A DNA stretch of 64,000 bases from Antitrichia curtipendula (lineage: Eukaryota > Streptophyta > Bryopsida > Hypnales > Leucodontaceae). Where the stretch lies: the NCBI GenBank assembly GCA_951230915.1, contig OX579639.1, positions 15,748,001-15,812,000 on the forward strand, written 5' to 3'. A model generated the notes under the pieces. That model was not told the DNA's origin, did not search any database, and was given only the letters and a program-made list of their open reading frames with translations. The position numbers and the translations under genes are program-made. Each line of letters starts with the position of its first letter. The stretch's first letter is position 1. Positions 52,279 to 63,126 of this stretch are shown piece after piece.

Positions 52279-52722
52279 CTGATGGGTTCTGAGAAAGCGA
52301 AGTTATCGCGGATTCAGTTGTACGTGATGCAGCGCCATGGAGTAGCTTGAGCCGTGACGACCACGACGAAGCCTTGCTCAAGCATCGATCTGAAATTCAC
52401 CATATTCTGGCTTCAGTCCACCAGCTGCGCGAGATCGATCAACCACTTAGTTAGACGGAGCTCGATTCGGCACCACCGACTTTGAATTATTGAGAAGAGA
52501 TTCTACCAGAACTCCCTGAACCCTACTGAAACACCCACAATCTACAGTAGCAGCATTTCTTCACTCCATTGATCTGGCCAGCGCTAGCTACCCTGCTAAC
52601 TCTACGAGGTGGACTGCTGCTCGATGGAATTGAAGAGAGACAGTGTAAAATTTCACGGGGAGGTGTCATCGATCTGATCTGAACAGCTAGCTAGCGCGCA
52701 ACGGACCTGGATCCATATATTT
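52279..52722 (-). promoter_or_regulatory. GT23 copy B promoter and probable 5' UTR exon
   Basis: The TATA-like ATATATGG on the minus strand near 52714-52722 and the conserved donor CATCAG|GTAAAC (donor bases 52278-52277) match copy A. Confidence 0.4.
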
Positions 52723-54807
52723 TTCTCGATCTTCTTCAACCCACCCCCTGAGCTAGATCTGAGCTTCAGTCTACCGACTCAGTAACAACAGCAGCAACAG
52801 AAATTGACCGAACAAGAGGGCACGTCACTTACCTAAGCTAGATCGACTTCAATGGACAGGTGATGCAAGTAGTATCGATACGTACTTCGGCACTATCCTT
52901 GAACGGCGCGGCAAGCATCGGTATGAATGCTTCGCTAGGGTTTCAGGTGCAAAAACAAACCACAATATGTCCGCAAACAGGGGATCATCATGACGACGTT
53001 CATGGTCCTCGTGCTGTCCGTTTGACAAAAACAATTCCAATTTTTAAGGAGAAAAGCACCTAAAGAAACATTTCCTGTCCGATAGCTCAGTATAGAATTG
53101 AATTGACCAGTGAGTTGTGGGCAGAAAAGTCACGACCACCACTTGCACGCTGCTGCCACTTGCAACGTCACCAGCACTTTTGGGGAATTTTTATAAGTAC
53201 CTTTTGAACATTTTGAAATAAAGAATTCACTGGCATGGCAGCAAAGACTACAGTGAGCTAGTGAACCATCACATGTCTCATAGTGAATGTCGCATTGTCT
53301 AACACGAATATGCGTTTCATTGTGCAAATATGGTAGAACCACCCATTACCAACCAGCCATCAATAACCAACTTGTAGGGTGCAGCTATTTCCAACCAAGG
53401 CTGGTATGGATTTCAACCATAGTTTGAAATGTGATTTTCTCTCTTTTGCAAGGTTGGCACTATAAAGTCATGACACATGTCCTGATTTAGTGAGCAAGAA
53501 AGAAGGAAGCAGTGAGTGGGAAAGTAATTATGGAATGGTCGAAATTAAAAGACTCTATATCTTGGGTATAGGTTGAGGTTAACTTTTGGCTTCCAAAATT
53601 CATAGTAAATTCAGTTTAAAGAAAAAAAATCATGAAAACTTGGCAATGCCTACCATTTCTATCTTCCTACAAGACTGTAAATTCATATTGCCTTCTACTG
53701 CTCCAGAACATATGCAGAATTGCTTAAGTGGTCGACAATGGGTAGTTCTACTATAGTATGAGGCACTGGTACTTTGCTGCACCAAATTTCAGATTTTTTT
53801 AGTTTAATTTGTATCCAATATGAGTTTTTTCATTTTTTTCTAAATAAAATTCACAATAATCTCAAAAAATTTCTAAATAATTTAAAAATTCACTTTATGA
53901 CTTATATTATAGTAATTATACATATGATTTCATCTTTGAAGACTAAAACTAAAATAAAATAAAATTTGTATCTAATTATAAAGTGGCAACAAATAGAGTG
54001 ATGGACAATGAGGTTTGAAATTAGTGGTAATAGACCCATCTTTCTAGGGTTAAGATGACAAACCTCTAGATAATTAGCAACAAAAAAATTTAAGGAATAA
54101 CTACATCTAAAATTGTACGAACAAATTCTATGGCATAACCAATATGCTTTAAAAAATAACCAATAATTTTTGCACATTGGTGAAAAGACTATGAACCAAA
54201 ATGCGAGTGGTTCGATAATTTTTGGACACATTGTGAATTAATGAGGAATTTCGTTAAAATGGCAATATTTAGACGGCCCAATTTGAACCATGAAAGTGTC
54301 ATTTGGGATTGGTATAGATTTCAGAAATCTAGGAATTGTATAGATTTCAGATTGCACAATCTGAACCATAAAAGTGACATCTAGAACAAATGCAGATTTT
54401 ACATACAGATACAAGAAGAAGTGAAAGCAATAGAAAGTGTACCCAAAATTGTCTACTTCTAAGGTTGCCACCTCCATAGTACAATAAAAAAAAATTGCAC
54501 TCTACTCAAAATTCAACTTACATTTATCCTTGTCAAGCACTTCATTTTGGACATCCTTCCTATTCAGTTTTCCTTCAAAAATAGAGATCGATTTTGAGGA
54601 GTAGTCCAGTTTAGGTGTAGTTACCTTGGTCTAAATTTCAGATTTCTCGAATATATATTGTGTATTTAATATGAATTTTTAAAATTTTTTTCTACAAAAA
54701 TCCACATTATTTTCAAATTTTACCAAATTTTTTATAAAAATTATGATTTGTATTAAATATATCATTTCATATCTGAAAAATAAACATAAAATTCTTCATT
54801 CATATTA

Positions 54808-55126
54808 TGGGCAATTTCGTTAAAATGACAGTATTCCATGTGCCATTTTAAGAGTGCCCACTCTAAACCATAAAATTGACATCTAAGATAGGTATAGTTT
54901 TCAGACATCTAGGACAATTATAGATTACAAAAATCTAGAGTTGATGTAGATTTCAGACCGCACAATTTGAAAAATCTAAGACTTTTATAGATTTCAAATA
55001 TCTAGGATAAATATAGAGGTCAAAAATCTAAGATGATTATAGATTTCATACCATTTCAGAGTGCATGGTCTGAACTGTTAAAAGTGCCAAACTGACGGAA
55101 TACCGCCATTCTAACAAAATTGCCCA
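54808..55126. mobile_element. MITE M with perfect 5-bp target duplication
   Basis: Left TGGGCAATTTCGTTAAAATG, right complement TGGGCAATTTTGTTAGAATG, flanked by TATTA at 54803-54807 and 55127-55131. The interior holds imperfect repeats of about 28 bp built on TAGATTTCAGAC / AAATCTAGGA. Partial copies of the same family are at 54246 and 61899 (left ends only). Confidence 0.8.
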
Positions 55127-55215
55127 TATTATGTACAAGTAGTTACAAAGTGGCAGCAAACAGAGCGATGGACAGAAATCAGTGGTCATGGGTACTTCCT
55201 TCCTTCTAGGGTTAA

Positions 55216-55990
55216 GATGACAGACCTCTGCATAATCAGCAGCAGAAAAGATTACCTGATGATCATGAGAAAGCGAAGTTATCGATTCCGAGTTCTGCGC
55301 CACGGTTCTACAACTGATACGGTTCCACTCCACCGATTCAGTCTCCATGATGCAGCACCATCGAGTAGAACCATGACGAACACGACGGATGGAGCCTTGC
55401 TCAAGCGCGCACGCAGCATCGACTAGAAATTCAGTACAGCAGCTGCGCGAGATCGATCCATTACTGAATTCGACGGAGCTCGATTCGGCACCACCGATTG
55501 ATGAAAATTGAGAAGAAATGATCTGCCAGAACTCCCTGAACCCTACTCAAAGACCACGGTCTGAACTTCACTCCATTGATCTGGCCAGCGCTTGCTACCT
55601 GAGGCTCTACGAGATGGAGTGCTGCTCGCTCGATGAATTGAAGAGGGAGACAGTGAGTGTAAAAATTTCACGGCCGGGAGGTCTCATAGATCTGGTCTGC
55701 TGAACAGCTAGCTAGCACTCGTCTGGATCCATACATTTCTTCGATCCAACCTTCTTCAATTCAACCCACCCCGGCCTGATCGAGTGAGCTTCAGTGTCCT
55801 GCCTCTGTAACAGCAACAACAAAAAGTCCGTGGTGCCGAATCTGGCAGATCTCTTCTGGCAGATTCTTGCATAATTGAGATTCGGCAGATCTGTCAGGAT
55901 CTCTTTCTCATAATTATGCAAGTATCGACATCGACATTGTTGCACAAACTTCGGCACTGACAATAAATGCGTGGCTAGGGTTTGAACAGG
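55216..55990 (-). repeat. Copy C: promoter-only fragment of the GT23 duplication
   Basis: Matches the upstream regions of genes A and B, including the donor CATCAG|GTAATC (donor bases 55255-55254), the GCTAGC-rich block and the TATA site, which here has decayed to TGTATGG (about 55730). No coding exon follows at lower coordinates. The match stops at 55989 and resumes at 61065-61240, so about 5.07 kb has been inserted. Confidence 0.65.
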
Positions 55991-57332
55991 TAAGCCTAGT
56001 GCTCCATAAGGTAGAAACACCCAGTAGCGTCTCTGTACCAGCGTTCCCTAAAGTGGCTAAATTTCGCTCCATTTCTACCAAAATTATTGGTGTGCTAAAT
56101 GTACACTGTACAATTTTAATTTTTTTTCCGGATTTGAGCACTTTTGCAATCGTCGTCAGCACTTGGATGACAAATCACCTGCTCATTGAGTTCTAGTTTA
56201 GCATCCATCCGCGGTTCTAGGGTTTTAGGGTTAGTAGATTACGTACCTAGACCGTTGGATGGGAGCTGGGCGGCTCCATCGTAGCCGTCGCTTTCGCCGT
56301 CATGAGGCGGCCCATCCCCTCCACCTGCAGTCAGGGTTTAGCGAACGCTGCTCCCAGGTTTTGCAGGTTTAGCAGTCTTCGAATCTTCGGCTCTTCGCTG
56401 CATTTACTCCTTAGTCCTTACGCATTCAATGAATCGTTGATTGTACTTTGAATTTCGTGGTCGCTTGGCTTGCTCCCGCTTCTTGGCCTTTGAATGTGCG
56501 TCGGCTTGTTGGGGGGATCGGCAATTCTGCACTTCCGGCAGCAGCGCCAATTCCTTGTTGATGTGAAAATCTGAGAGACGTTGCTCAATTGTCTCCTGTG
56601 CATTCATTCCAATTGGGAATTGGAGGTTGCCTGGCTTCAATGCAGGCGTCAAATTTTGATTTTCGGCGGCGGTTTTCTGCCAACGGACGCTTCACTTTGG
56701 GAATTGGAGGAAAACGGTGGAGGCCTGGAGTGGAGAACTGGAGAGTGGAGACGGTCAAAAATCTTCAAGCTTAAAAAGACGGGACGCCAGGCTATTCCCA
56801 CCTTGAAAACTTCCGAATTTCCGATTGTGCATTTGCTGTTGGTGCTTGCATTGTTGTTTATTTCCTTGTCGATTGTACTGCTTTGCTCGTTGGTTCTGCT
56901 GATCTTCTTGTGTTTGATGCTGTTCTGCTCTCGTCCTTTCTACCGTTCCGCTTGTTCGTTGTGGTCTTGGGGTGGCGGGTTGTGGGTGCAGGCCTGCAGG
57001 GCGAGAGCTTCCGATGGCGCTGAGATTGCGATTGCCTGAAAATTTTCGTGTGAGGACTTTTGGCTCATCGCGCAATTCGCACGGTCTTGGAAAGTATCTT
57101 CCAGCGCCTACTGAGGTCATGATATCAGAAACACGGCTTTCTGATTCCTTACCTGAACCGCGAGGCTGCTTTCCTTCGCTCTCGGAGGCCATTGTTGTCT
57201 TTGCGGAGGTCCCTGATCCGGTGCCGGAAGTCACGAACATGAAAGACAAGGCTGCTACTGCTTCGACGGCGCGGAAACGTCGCAAAATTTGCCCGACCGC
57301 GATGACGAGGAGATGGCAGGAAGTGTAGGCTT
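55990..57332. other. Insert in copy C, upstream of the hAT transposase
   Basis: Left part of the insertion that splits copy C, with a telo-box-like TAGGGTTTTAGGGTTAG at about 56219. A coding-looking frame at 56972-57328 reaches a stop just before the zinc finger and could be the transposase N-terminus; it is not recognised. The ends do not show a convincing terminal inverted repeat. Confidence 0.35.
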
Positions 57333-59798
57333 GTAGGTTCACTTGGGCGGAGGGGGAGTTTGATGCTTTAGGAAATCTAACCGGCGTCGTGTGCAAGACG
57401 TGCAGTAGCGTGAGCGGGCGAAAAAAGATCATGGTGCCCAAGGGCGACAACCTCGAGAAGCATGAAGGGAAGCGGTCCTGCAAATTTGACGGTGAACCTC
57501 ACGCACATTTGAAGAAGGGTGACACCTACGTCAAGCGCGACTGTAAGCACCTCTAGTTCACGAAATTGTGGGCGGGGCGGCGGGTGGCAGGTAGTGTTGC
57601 GGATCAGCTTCTAGCTGGTCTCGAAGGCGAAGCCAGCAGAAAGGCGGTACAATTCTCAACCCTGTTCCAAATTTTGAGCTCCGGTCGGCCTATGTGCGAC
57701 TACGAATGGGAGCAGTATTTGTTGAGACATCTGAAGGTGAAGAGGGTTCCGAGGAAGCATTGGTCCGAAACCACGGGTTGGGAAATGAGTGAACACATTC
57801 ACAGTAGTGTCATGTCTGCCTTGAAGTCCGTCGTTCAGTCTGCAAGATTTGTGTCGATCAGCGCTGATGAGGTCACTGCGGTGGACAACACGCAGTGGAT
57901 AGGGGTTCATGTGTATGCTGTACAGTCGTGGGAGAGAGTCCCGCACTTGCTCCATTTTGTCTTGCGTTTCTGAGTGTGGGACCGCAGATCACCTCACTGA
58001 TGTTATAATGCATGCGCTGGTCGGCGAAGGAGGCTTGTCGCGCGAGGAAATTGCAGGTAAGCTTGTCTCGTTCGGGGCAGATGGAGTAAGCACTTTTCAT
58101 GGACCGAAAACTGGGGTGTCCACCCAGATTCGTGAGAAATGGGCGCCTTTCTGCCAGGGTGCGAGCTGTGCAAGTCACCAAATCAACCTTGTTGTTGAAA
58201 CGCTGTCTAACTATCCAATAGTGTCTCGGTTGGAGGCCTTCTGTCAATCACTGTACTCATACTTCTGTCGCAGCCACAAACGGCACACTGAGCTACAGAA
58301 GCTTGCTGATCTCATGGAAACTAAGGGTAACAAAATGGTTCGGAATGTTGAGACCAGATGGATCTCAATGCGTAGCCCAGCGCAGCATATTATGTCGGAG
58401 TACAAGACACTTTTGGTAAAAATGGGCCTTGATATGGAGGCCAAGGCCAGTGCTGCAGCCACGACGAACTTCAATTACCTGGCTGACGTTGAGGTTCTTC
58501 TGTCCCTTGCGTGCTTCATCCCCATGCTCAATGCCGTCCATTGCCTCATAAAACTCTCACAGTCTCGAGATGTTTTTATTTGTGGCTTCCTCCAGTCGAT
58601 CAAGGTTTGCCAGGCAGACTTGGCTCGGATGTTCATAGACGATTGCACAGCTTTTACAACGCCGGAGTTTGAGCGATACCAGTAGTTGGTTTCCTTATCT
58701 TGTGCTGAACTTCCTTTGGAGTGGAAGGAGATGCCTGAGCAGCCGGGTACTTCATACCTGTATTTTGACTTTGGAATCACCACCGTGTTTTTCCAATGTC
58801 ACTACAAGCTTACGGGTAATCAAAAATTCGTAACGGAGGAGGACTTCCTTGGCACTTAGTCTTGTATACAGCGACAGTTTGCCAGTATGTCCTGTACTCC
58901 CCTTTCCTTCCCCATTTTTTGCTTTACATTTTTTTTTCATCTTTCATTTTTTTTTCATTTTTTTTTTTTTCATGTTCCATCTTTTTTTTCAAATCTGATT
59001 GCTTTGAATTGATCTTTTCTTGCTTTGGATTTCTTTGCATTGATATTTTCTGATTGCTTTGTATATGTACATGTGTTCACTGTATTGTGTTTACCTTGTT
59101 GTTATTGCTATTGTTTTTAGGTTGCTCTTACCTGGCCTAAACCTGGCTTTTAGCTTGTTAGCTGATGCTCTCTATTTGCAGAGATTGCGCAATCCCTGTC
59201 GGATGAGCTTGATAGGCGCTTCCCGCAGCAGGAGTTGCTTGACGCATTTGGGATCATTTATCCACAGTACTAGAAGCAGCCGGGTGCGGAAGAGAGCTTC
59301 GGCCATCACTTAGCGGTTCTCAAAAAATTCTACGCTCACCCTAAAGTTTTAAATGCAGGCAATGCAGTGGATGGAGGGGCGAGTTACATAGCAGTTGAAA
59401 TGCTATCTAGTTCGAACCTAGACAACCAACAAGGGTTGTTTAAGGTAATGATGAAGGCTAACAGTGAATCTGCTTGTGCATCAGCGTCGGGTACAAATCC
59501 TGTCATCTTGCTTTGGCGGAATCTGGCTCAATCGCGGCACCTGGTGAAGCTCATTTCGGAGTATTTTAAATTGGCCGAAATTGGCTGCTGTTTAGTTCTA
59601 GGCTCGGTGGAGGATGAACGCTGCTTTTCCATGCTGAAGTTTCTGAAGTCCTGCCACCGGAACCGCTTGGGAAAACACCTGCCGCTTGTGGTGCGGATGT
59701 TTGGACAGAAATATTACACCCTTGAGAATTTCCCATACAAGGAGGCCATAGAATCTTGGCGAAATGCAGTGAAGGTTGGGCGGCATGGGGATGTGTGA
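57333..59798 (+). pseudogene. Dead hAT-superfamily transposase
   Basis: 57333-57556 encodes a degenerate BED-like zinc finger (VCKTCSS, then EKHEGKRSC). 57566-57970 and 57909-58685 hold the RNase-H-like catalytic region, with SADEVT (first D) and FGADGVSTFHGPKTGV (second D), joined by a frameshift near 57965. A TAG follows ERYQ at 58683. A T-rich stretch (58816-59183) before an acceptor-like TTTGCAG could be an intron. Another stop follows GIIYPQY at 59270 where a Trp is usual. 59300-59798 encodes the hAT C-terminal dimerisation domain (GSVEDERCFSMLKFLKSC, LPLVVRMFGQ). It is most like the ZMYM/C17orf113-type hAT proteins. With a frameshift and several stops it cannot be active. It lies inside copy C of the GT23 duplication. 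Confidence 0.8.
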
Positions 59799-60052
59799 TA
59801 TGCAATACTTTCAACAGTATCCTCCCCCTTCCAATATCCTTAGTTTTCATGAGATTAAGCTGGCTCTGAACCTCAAATTTCTGTTTCCTTGACATTGAAG
59901 CTCACAGGGCTTGGAGTCTTGGACGTGTTTGGCAATGCACTCAAGGGGGAGAACGGGACAGCAGGCGCCTTCAGCTCTGGAGATGTTTCTGGAGTTTAAA
60001 TGTTTACTAACTTTTTCTACTAATCTTGTATGTATGTCTTGTGTGTGCAGAT

Positions 60053-60116
60053 CATTGACACTGCAGTAGGGCAGACTTGCTCTTGTAGCAAGGAGGGTTC
60101 AAATCCCTTGTCAATG
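60053..60116 (+). ncRNA. tRNA-like cloverleaf (short)
   Basis: A 64-nt sequence that folds as a cloverleaf: acceptor stem CATTGAC / GTCAATG (7 bp, perfect), D stem CTGC / GCAG, anticodon stem CTTGC / GCAAG with loop TCTTGTA, T arm GAGGG-TTCAAAT-CCCTT. GGTTCAAATCC is a good pol III B box. It is too short for a normal nuclear tRNA: there is no variable loop, and base 33 is C rather than T. It may be a tRNA-derived SINE head, a decayed tRNA or a chance fold. Confidence 0.35.
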
Positions 60117-61064
60117 TTTTCAATTTTTGTTTCAATGGCATTGTATCTGCAGATGCTTGTTGGTGTATGTGACTTGTTTGAAAACTGTCAGTCATCGGTT
60201 GTTTTTTCTTTAGTGTGCTGTTGCTTTTTTGTTGTTTCAAAATTGGGTCATATTGGAGCTTTGTTTTTCATTCACATTCATTTGTCACAAATTCTATTTT
60301 ACAAGCACCTTTTGATTATCCACAAAAAACCGTCTTGGAACACACATTTGGCAGTCCAAAATCGCACAACAAAACATCAAGAAACACACATTTAGCAATC
60401 CAAAATTGCAACTTAAAGAAAAAAACGAATAGTGACTTAGCAATGGCACACAACAAGCTGGATGAAAAATAGCTTTCTCGTAACACTGAATTCGTTAGAT
60501 GTCGCAAACTGCCATCTACCAAAGGCCACAAATTTTATTCAAAAATCAACCAGTTTTTGAGCACTTTATCACACGATTTCTGCCAGTAGATACGAAACTT
60601 CGCGGAAGAGGCAGCTGCTTAGACTACCGTGTAGCAATAACGCTAATTTCTATACATGTATTCTGGGAACGCTGCTCTGTACCTAATCTTTGTTCTTAGA
60701 TGGACATGACATCGTCCCTAGACTTCCATTGAATGGTCTTTGTCATGTGTCATGAAGTTGTCTCCTCCTCTCTTCACTTGTGATTGGATGAGTGGTGAAT
60801 TTGTCAGAATTCAGATTTAGGTCCACCTACAGGACGGTTCCAGTGGTCTAGGGGACTGCAATTCTGAAAATTCATAGTGAAAATACATGCCATGTCCGAA
60901 AAATCTAATTTTTTTTTTGAAAATTCATGATTTTCTCTCGCTAACACCACACAAATATTAATTTTTTGAAATGGTGCCTCCAAGTATGCTGAATTCCTTA
61001 TTTTCCACGGTTTGAGGTGCTTCCACAATCCACAGTTAGTATACTCTTAAATTAGGTGGTTTCA

Positions 61065-61240
61065 GGACAAAAATAAAAGGATCATCGTGATGACATTTAT
61101 GGTCTTCCTTGGTGCTGTCCGCTGACAAAACAATTCTAATGTAAGGTAAGAACACCTAAAGAAACATTTTCTACCCAATAGCTGAACATAGAACTGAAAA
61201 AAGTCGCTACGAGCACTTGCACGTTACCACCCATTTAGTA
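61065..61240 (-). repeat. Copy C, distal piece of the GT23 duplication
   Basis: Matches about 52980-53160 of copy B and 38085-38250 of copy A (for example GACAAAACAATTCTAAT, CACCTAAAGAAACATTTT and the GCTGTCCG block). Together with 55216-55990 it shows that copy C once continued uninterrupted. Confidence 0.65.
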
Positions 61241-61346
61241 CACGCTTTCAATTGGTAGGAGGGGCAGAAAATTAATGGACCCTGGAAAATCCTCCCCACC
61301 CACAAAAAAAAATTATCGATTTGAGGAGGGGCTGAAATTGCCCATT

Positions 61347-61575
61347 TTACCCCTTAAACGACAGGCTCATAACCATGGAAATCATCTATTTTGACACCAT
61401 GTGAATTGTTGGATTAAAATAATGCACAAGCACTCATTGGAAGTCAAACTATTGTAGATGATCTTCCCTTTTCCCACAAAATTTGGAGGATAAATAGTTG
61501 CACCTCTGTCCTACACAAGAAATTTTGTTGTTATTCATCGGCCGCAAAACGTCCACCTCGATGTTTAAGGGTTAA
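61347..61575. mobile_element. TTAA-type small MITE, family D, first of a tandem pair
   Basis: Left TTAC-CCCTTAAACGACAGG (one base off TTAA), right TTTAAGGG-TTAA at 61572-61575. 229 bp. Shares AACCATGGAAATCAT and TGGAAGTCAAACTATTGTAG with the next copy. Confidence 0.65.
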
Positions 61576-61801
61576 CCCTTGAAGGACGGACTGGTGGCTG
61601 TGGAAATCATGCATTTTGACACTATGTGACATCATCTACTTTGAACAAGCCAAATATACTCATTGGAAGTCAAACTATTGTAGAAGATATCCCCTTTTCA
61701 TCCCTAATACCGAGGATGAATAGTTGCACTTCTGTCCTACAAGGAAAGATTCTTTGTCATTTATTGGACACAAAACATCCTTGTGGACGTTTAAGGATTA
61801 A
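61572..61801. mobile_element. TTAA-type small MITE, family D, second of a tandem pair
   Basis: Starts at the same TTAA that closes the previous copy: TTAA-CCCTTGAAGGACGG, and ends GTTTAAGGA-TTAA at 61798-61801. 230 bp. Same strand, head to tail with the previous copy. Confidence 0.7.
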
Positions 61802-62174
61802 CAACATATTGACTTACAATCTCTTCCGTGTTGATCAATCATTTTCTAACAAATTTGTATATAACGAAGAAGAGACACATCCATCATAGTTTGATTTATG
61901 GGCATTTTTGTTAAAATGACGGTATTCCATGTGCCATTTTGACATGAAGGTCCATTGAGGTGGGGTAGCGTTTTGCTTTGTAGTGGGTTGGATGTAGTCA
62001 AATTTTTTTAATTAATTTTCAAAATGCAAAAGTTACTCTGGGAACTTTAATTAAATATGCGGCATCAATGTGCCAACCTTGCCCCCAATATATAGTAGTG
62101 GGTGGATTTCTACATATGACTTGTAGCAAAGACAACGGGTTGTACATGTAATTAGTATTGAAGTTCCTAAGTTG

Positions 62175-63126
62175 TTAACCCCTAAAGGTTTTTGACTATG
62201 TTTTCACAAAATCCACTTTAAAACTGTCTTTTTTGAGACAACCACCAAATTTTAGAAAAAAAAAATTTAGGACAAATTTTAACCATAGGATCTTTCAATA
62301 AATTGATTTGAAAAGTTGTGGAAAAAATTTCAAAAATTTTCGCCATGTAAATTGCAAGATATTAGTGTTTGAAGTTACAAAAATTCTTTTTTTACCACTG
62401 CGAAAATCCGGGCAGCTGCACTTCAGAAGGCAATATTTGTATGAAACAAAGTCCAAATGGTTGTAACTCTTTGGATTCATTCTTCAATTCAAGTTGGCTA
62501 CATGCTTGAAATTTTTCAAATCATTTGGAATTGTACAACATGTACAAAAAAAATAGTAAGTAGAAAGAAGTAGAAAATGAGCCAAAATACTAAATTGTAA
62601 ACAATTTATTTATGGAATTGAAAAATTCCAATCCTAATGGTAAAAATGTTTTAATAAACAATCTACAACTAATGTTGTTGTTTTTTTCCAAAAATATTAA
62701 AAACTGAATTAAATAAAGGATTTCAAACTTTTTTGTAATGTATAGATTCTATAACTAGTGGCAAACTACCCCAAACTAAAACTCCTCATAACTTTTGACT
62801 CATCGATCAAAATGGGATGATCCAAAGCTTTCCACTTAGATAAAAATCTAATAAATCAATTTCAAATTTTTATTTTTTTTAAAAGTCATTTTTAAAGAAA
62901 TTTTCTGAGCTGCCCGGGCTGCCCAAAGTTCAAAGAAAATCACATATCATGCAATAACTTTTTAACCATGTAGTCAAAAGTTACAAAAATAGTTGGATCT
63001 TAAAGCTACTCCTTGGGCACATGTTGTGTGAAAATTTCAAAGAAATAAAAAAAAAACTCCATCCGTAGTGAACTACCCAAAATTGCTATGTTGCCAAAAA
63101 ACACAGTTTGATCCTTTAGGGGTTAA
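62175..63126. mobile_element. TTAA-type MITE, family A
   Basis: G-TTAA-CCCCTAAAGG at the left and CCTTTAGGGG-TTAA-C at the right: the cleanest family A ends, 10 bp perfect plus symmetric TTAA and one further flanking base. 952 bp, non-coding, and more diverged inside than the 39166 copy. Confidence 0.78.

Larger units (their letters stand above)
47345..53160 (-). repeat. Segmental duplicate B (GT23-like gene copy B)
   Basis: Colinear with 33265-38270. Extra material relative to A includes a MITE at about 47432-47687, the element around 51295-52235 and the MITE M at 51885-52124. The order and strand are the same as A, so this is a direct tandem duplication, spacers about 9 kb. Confidence 0.8.

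Noticed and set aside
56755..57483. 242-codon minus-strand frame
   Set aside because: Lies antisense to the hAT zinc finger and upstream region and has no recognisable content.
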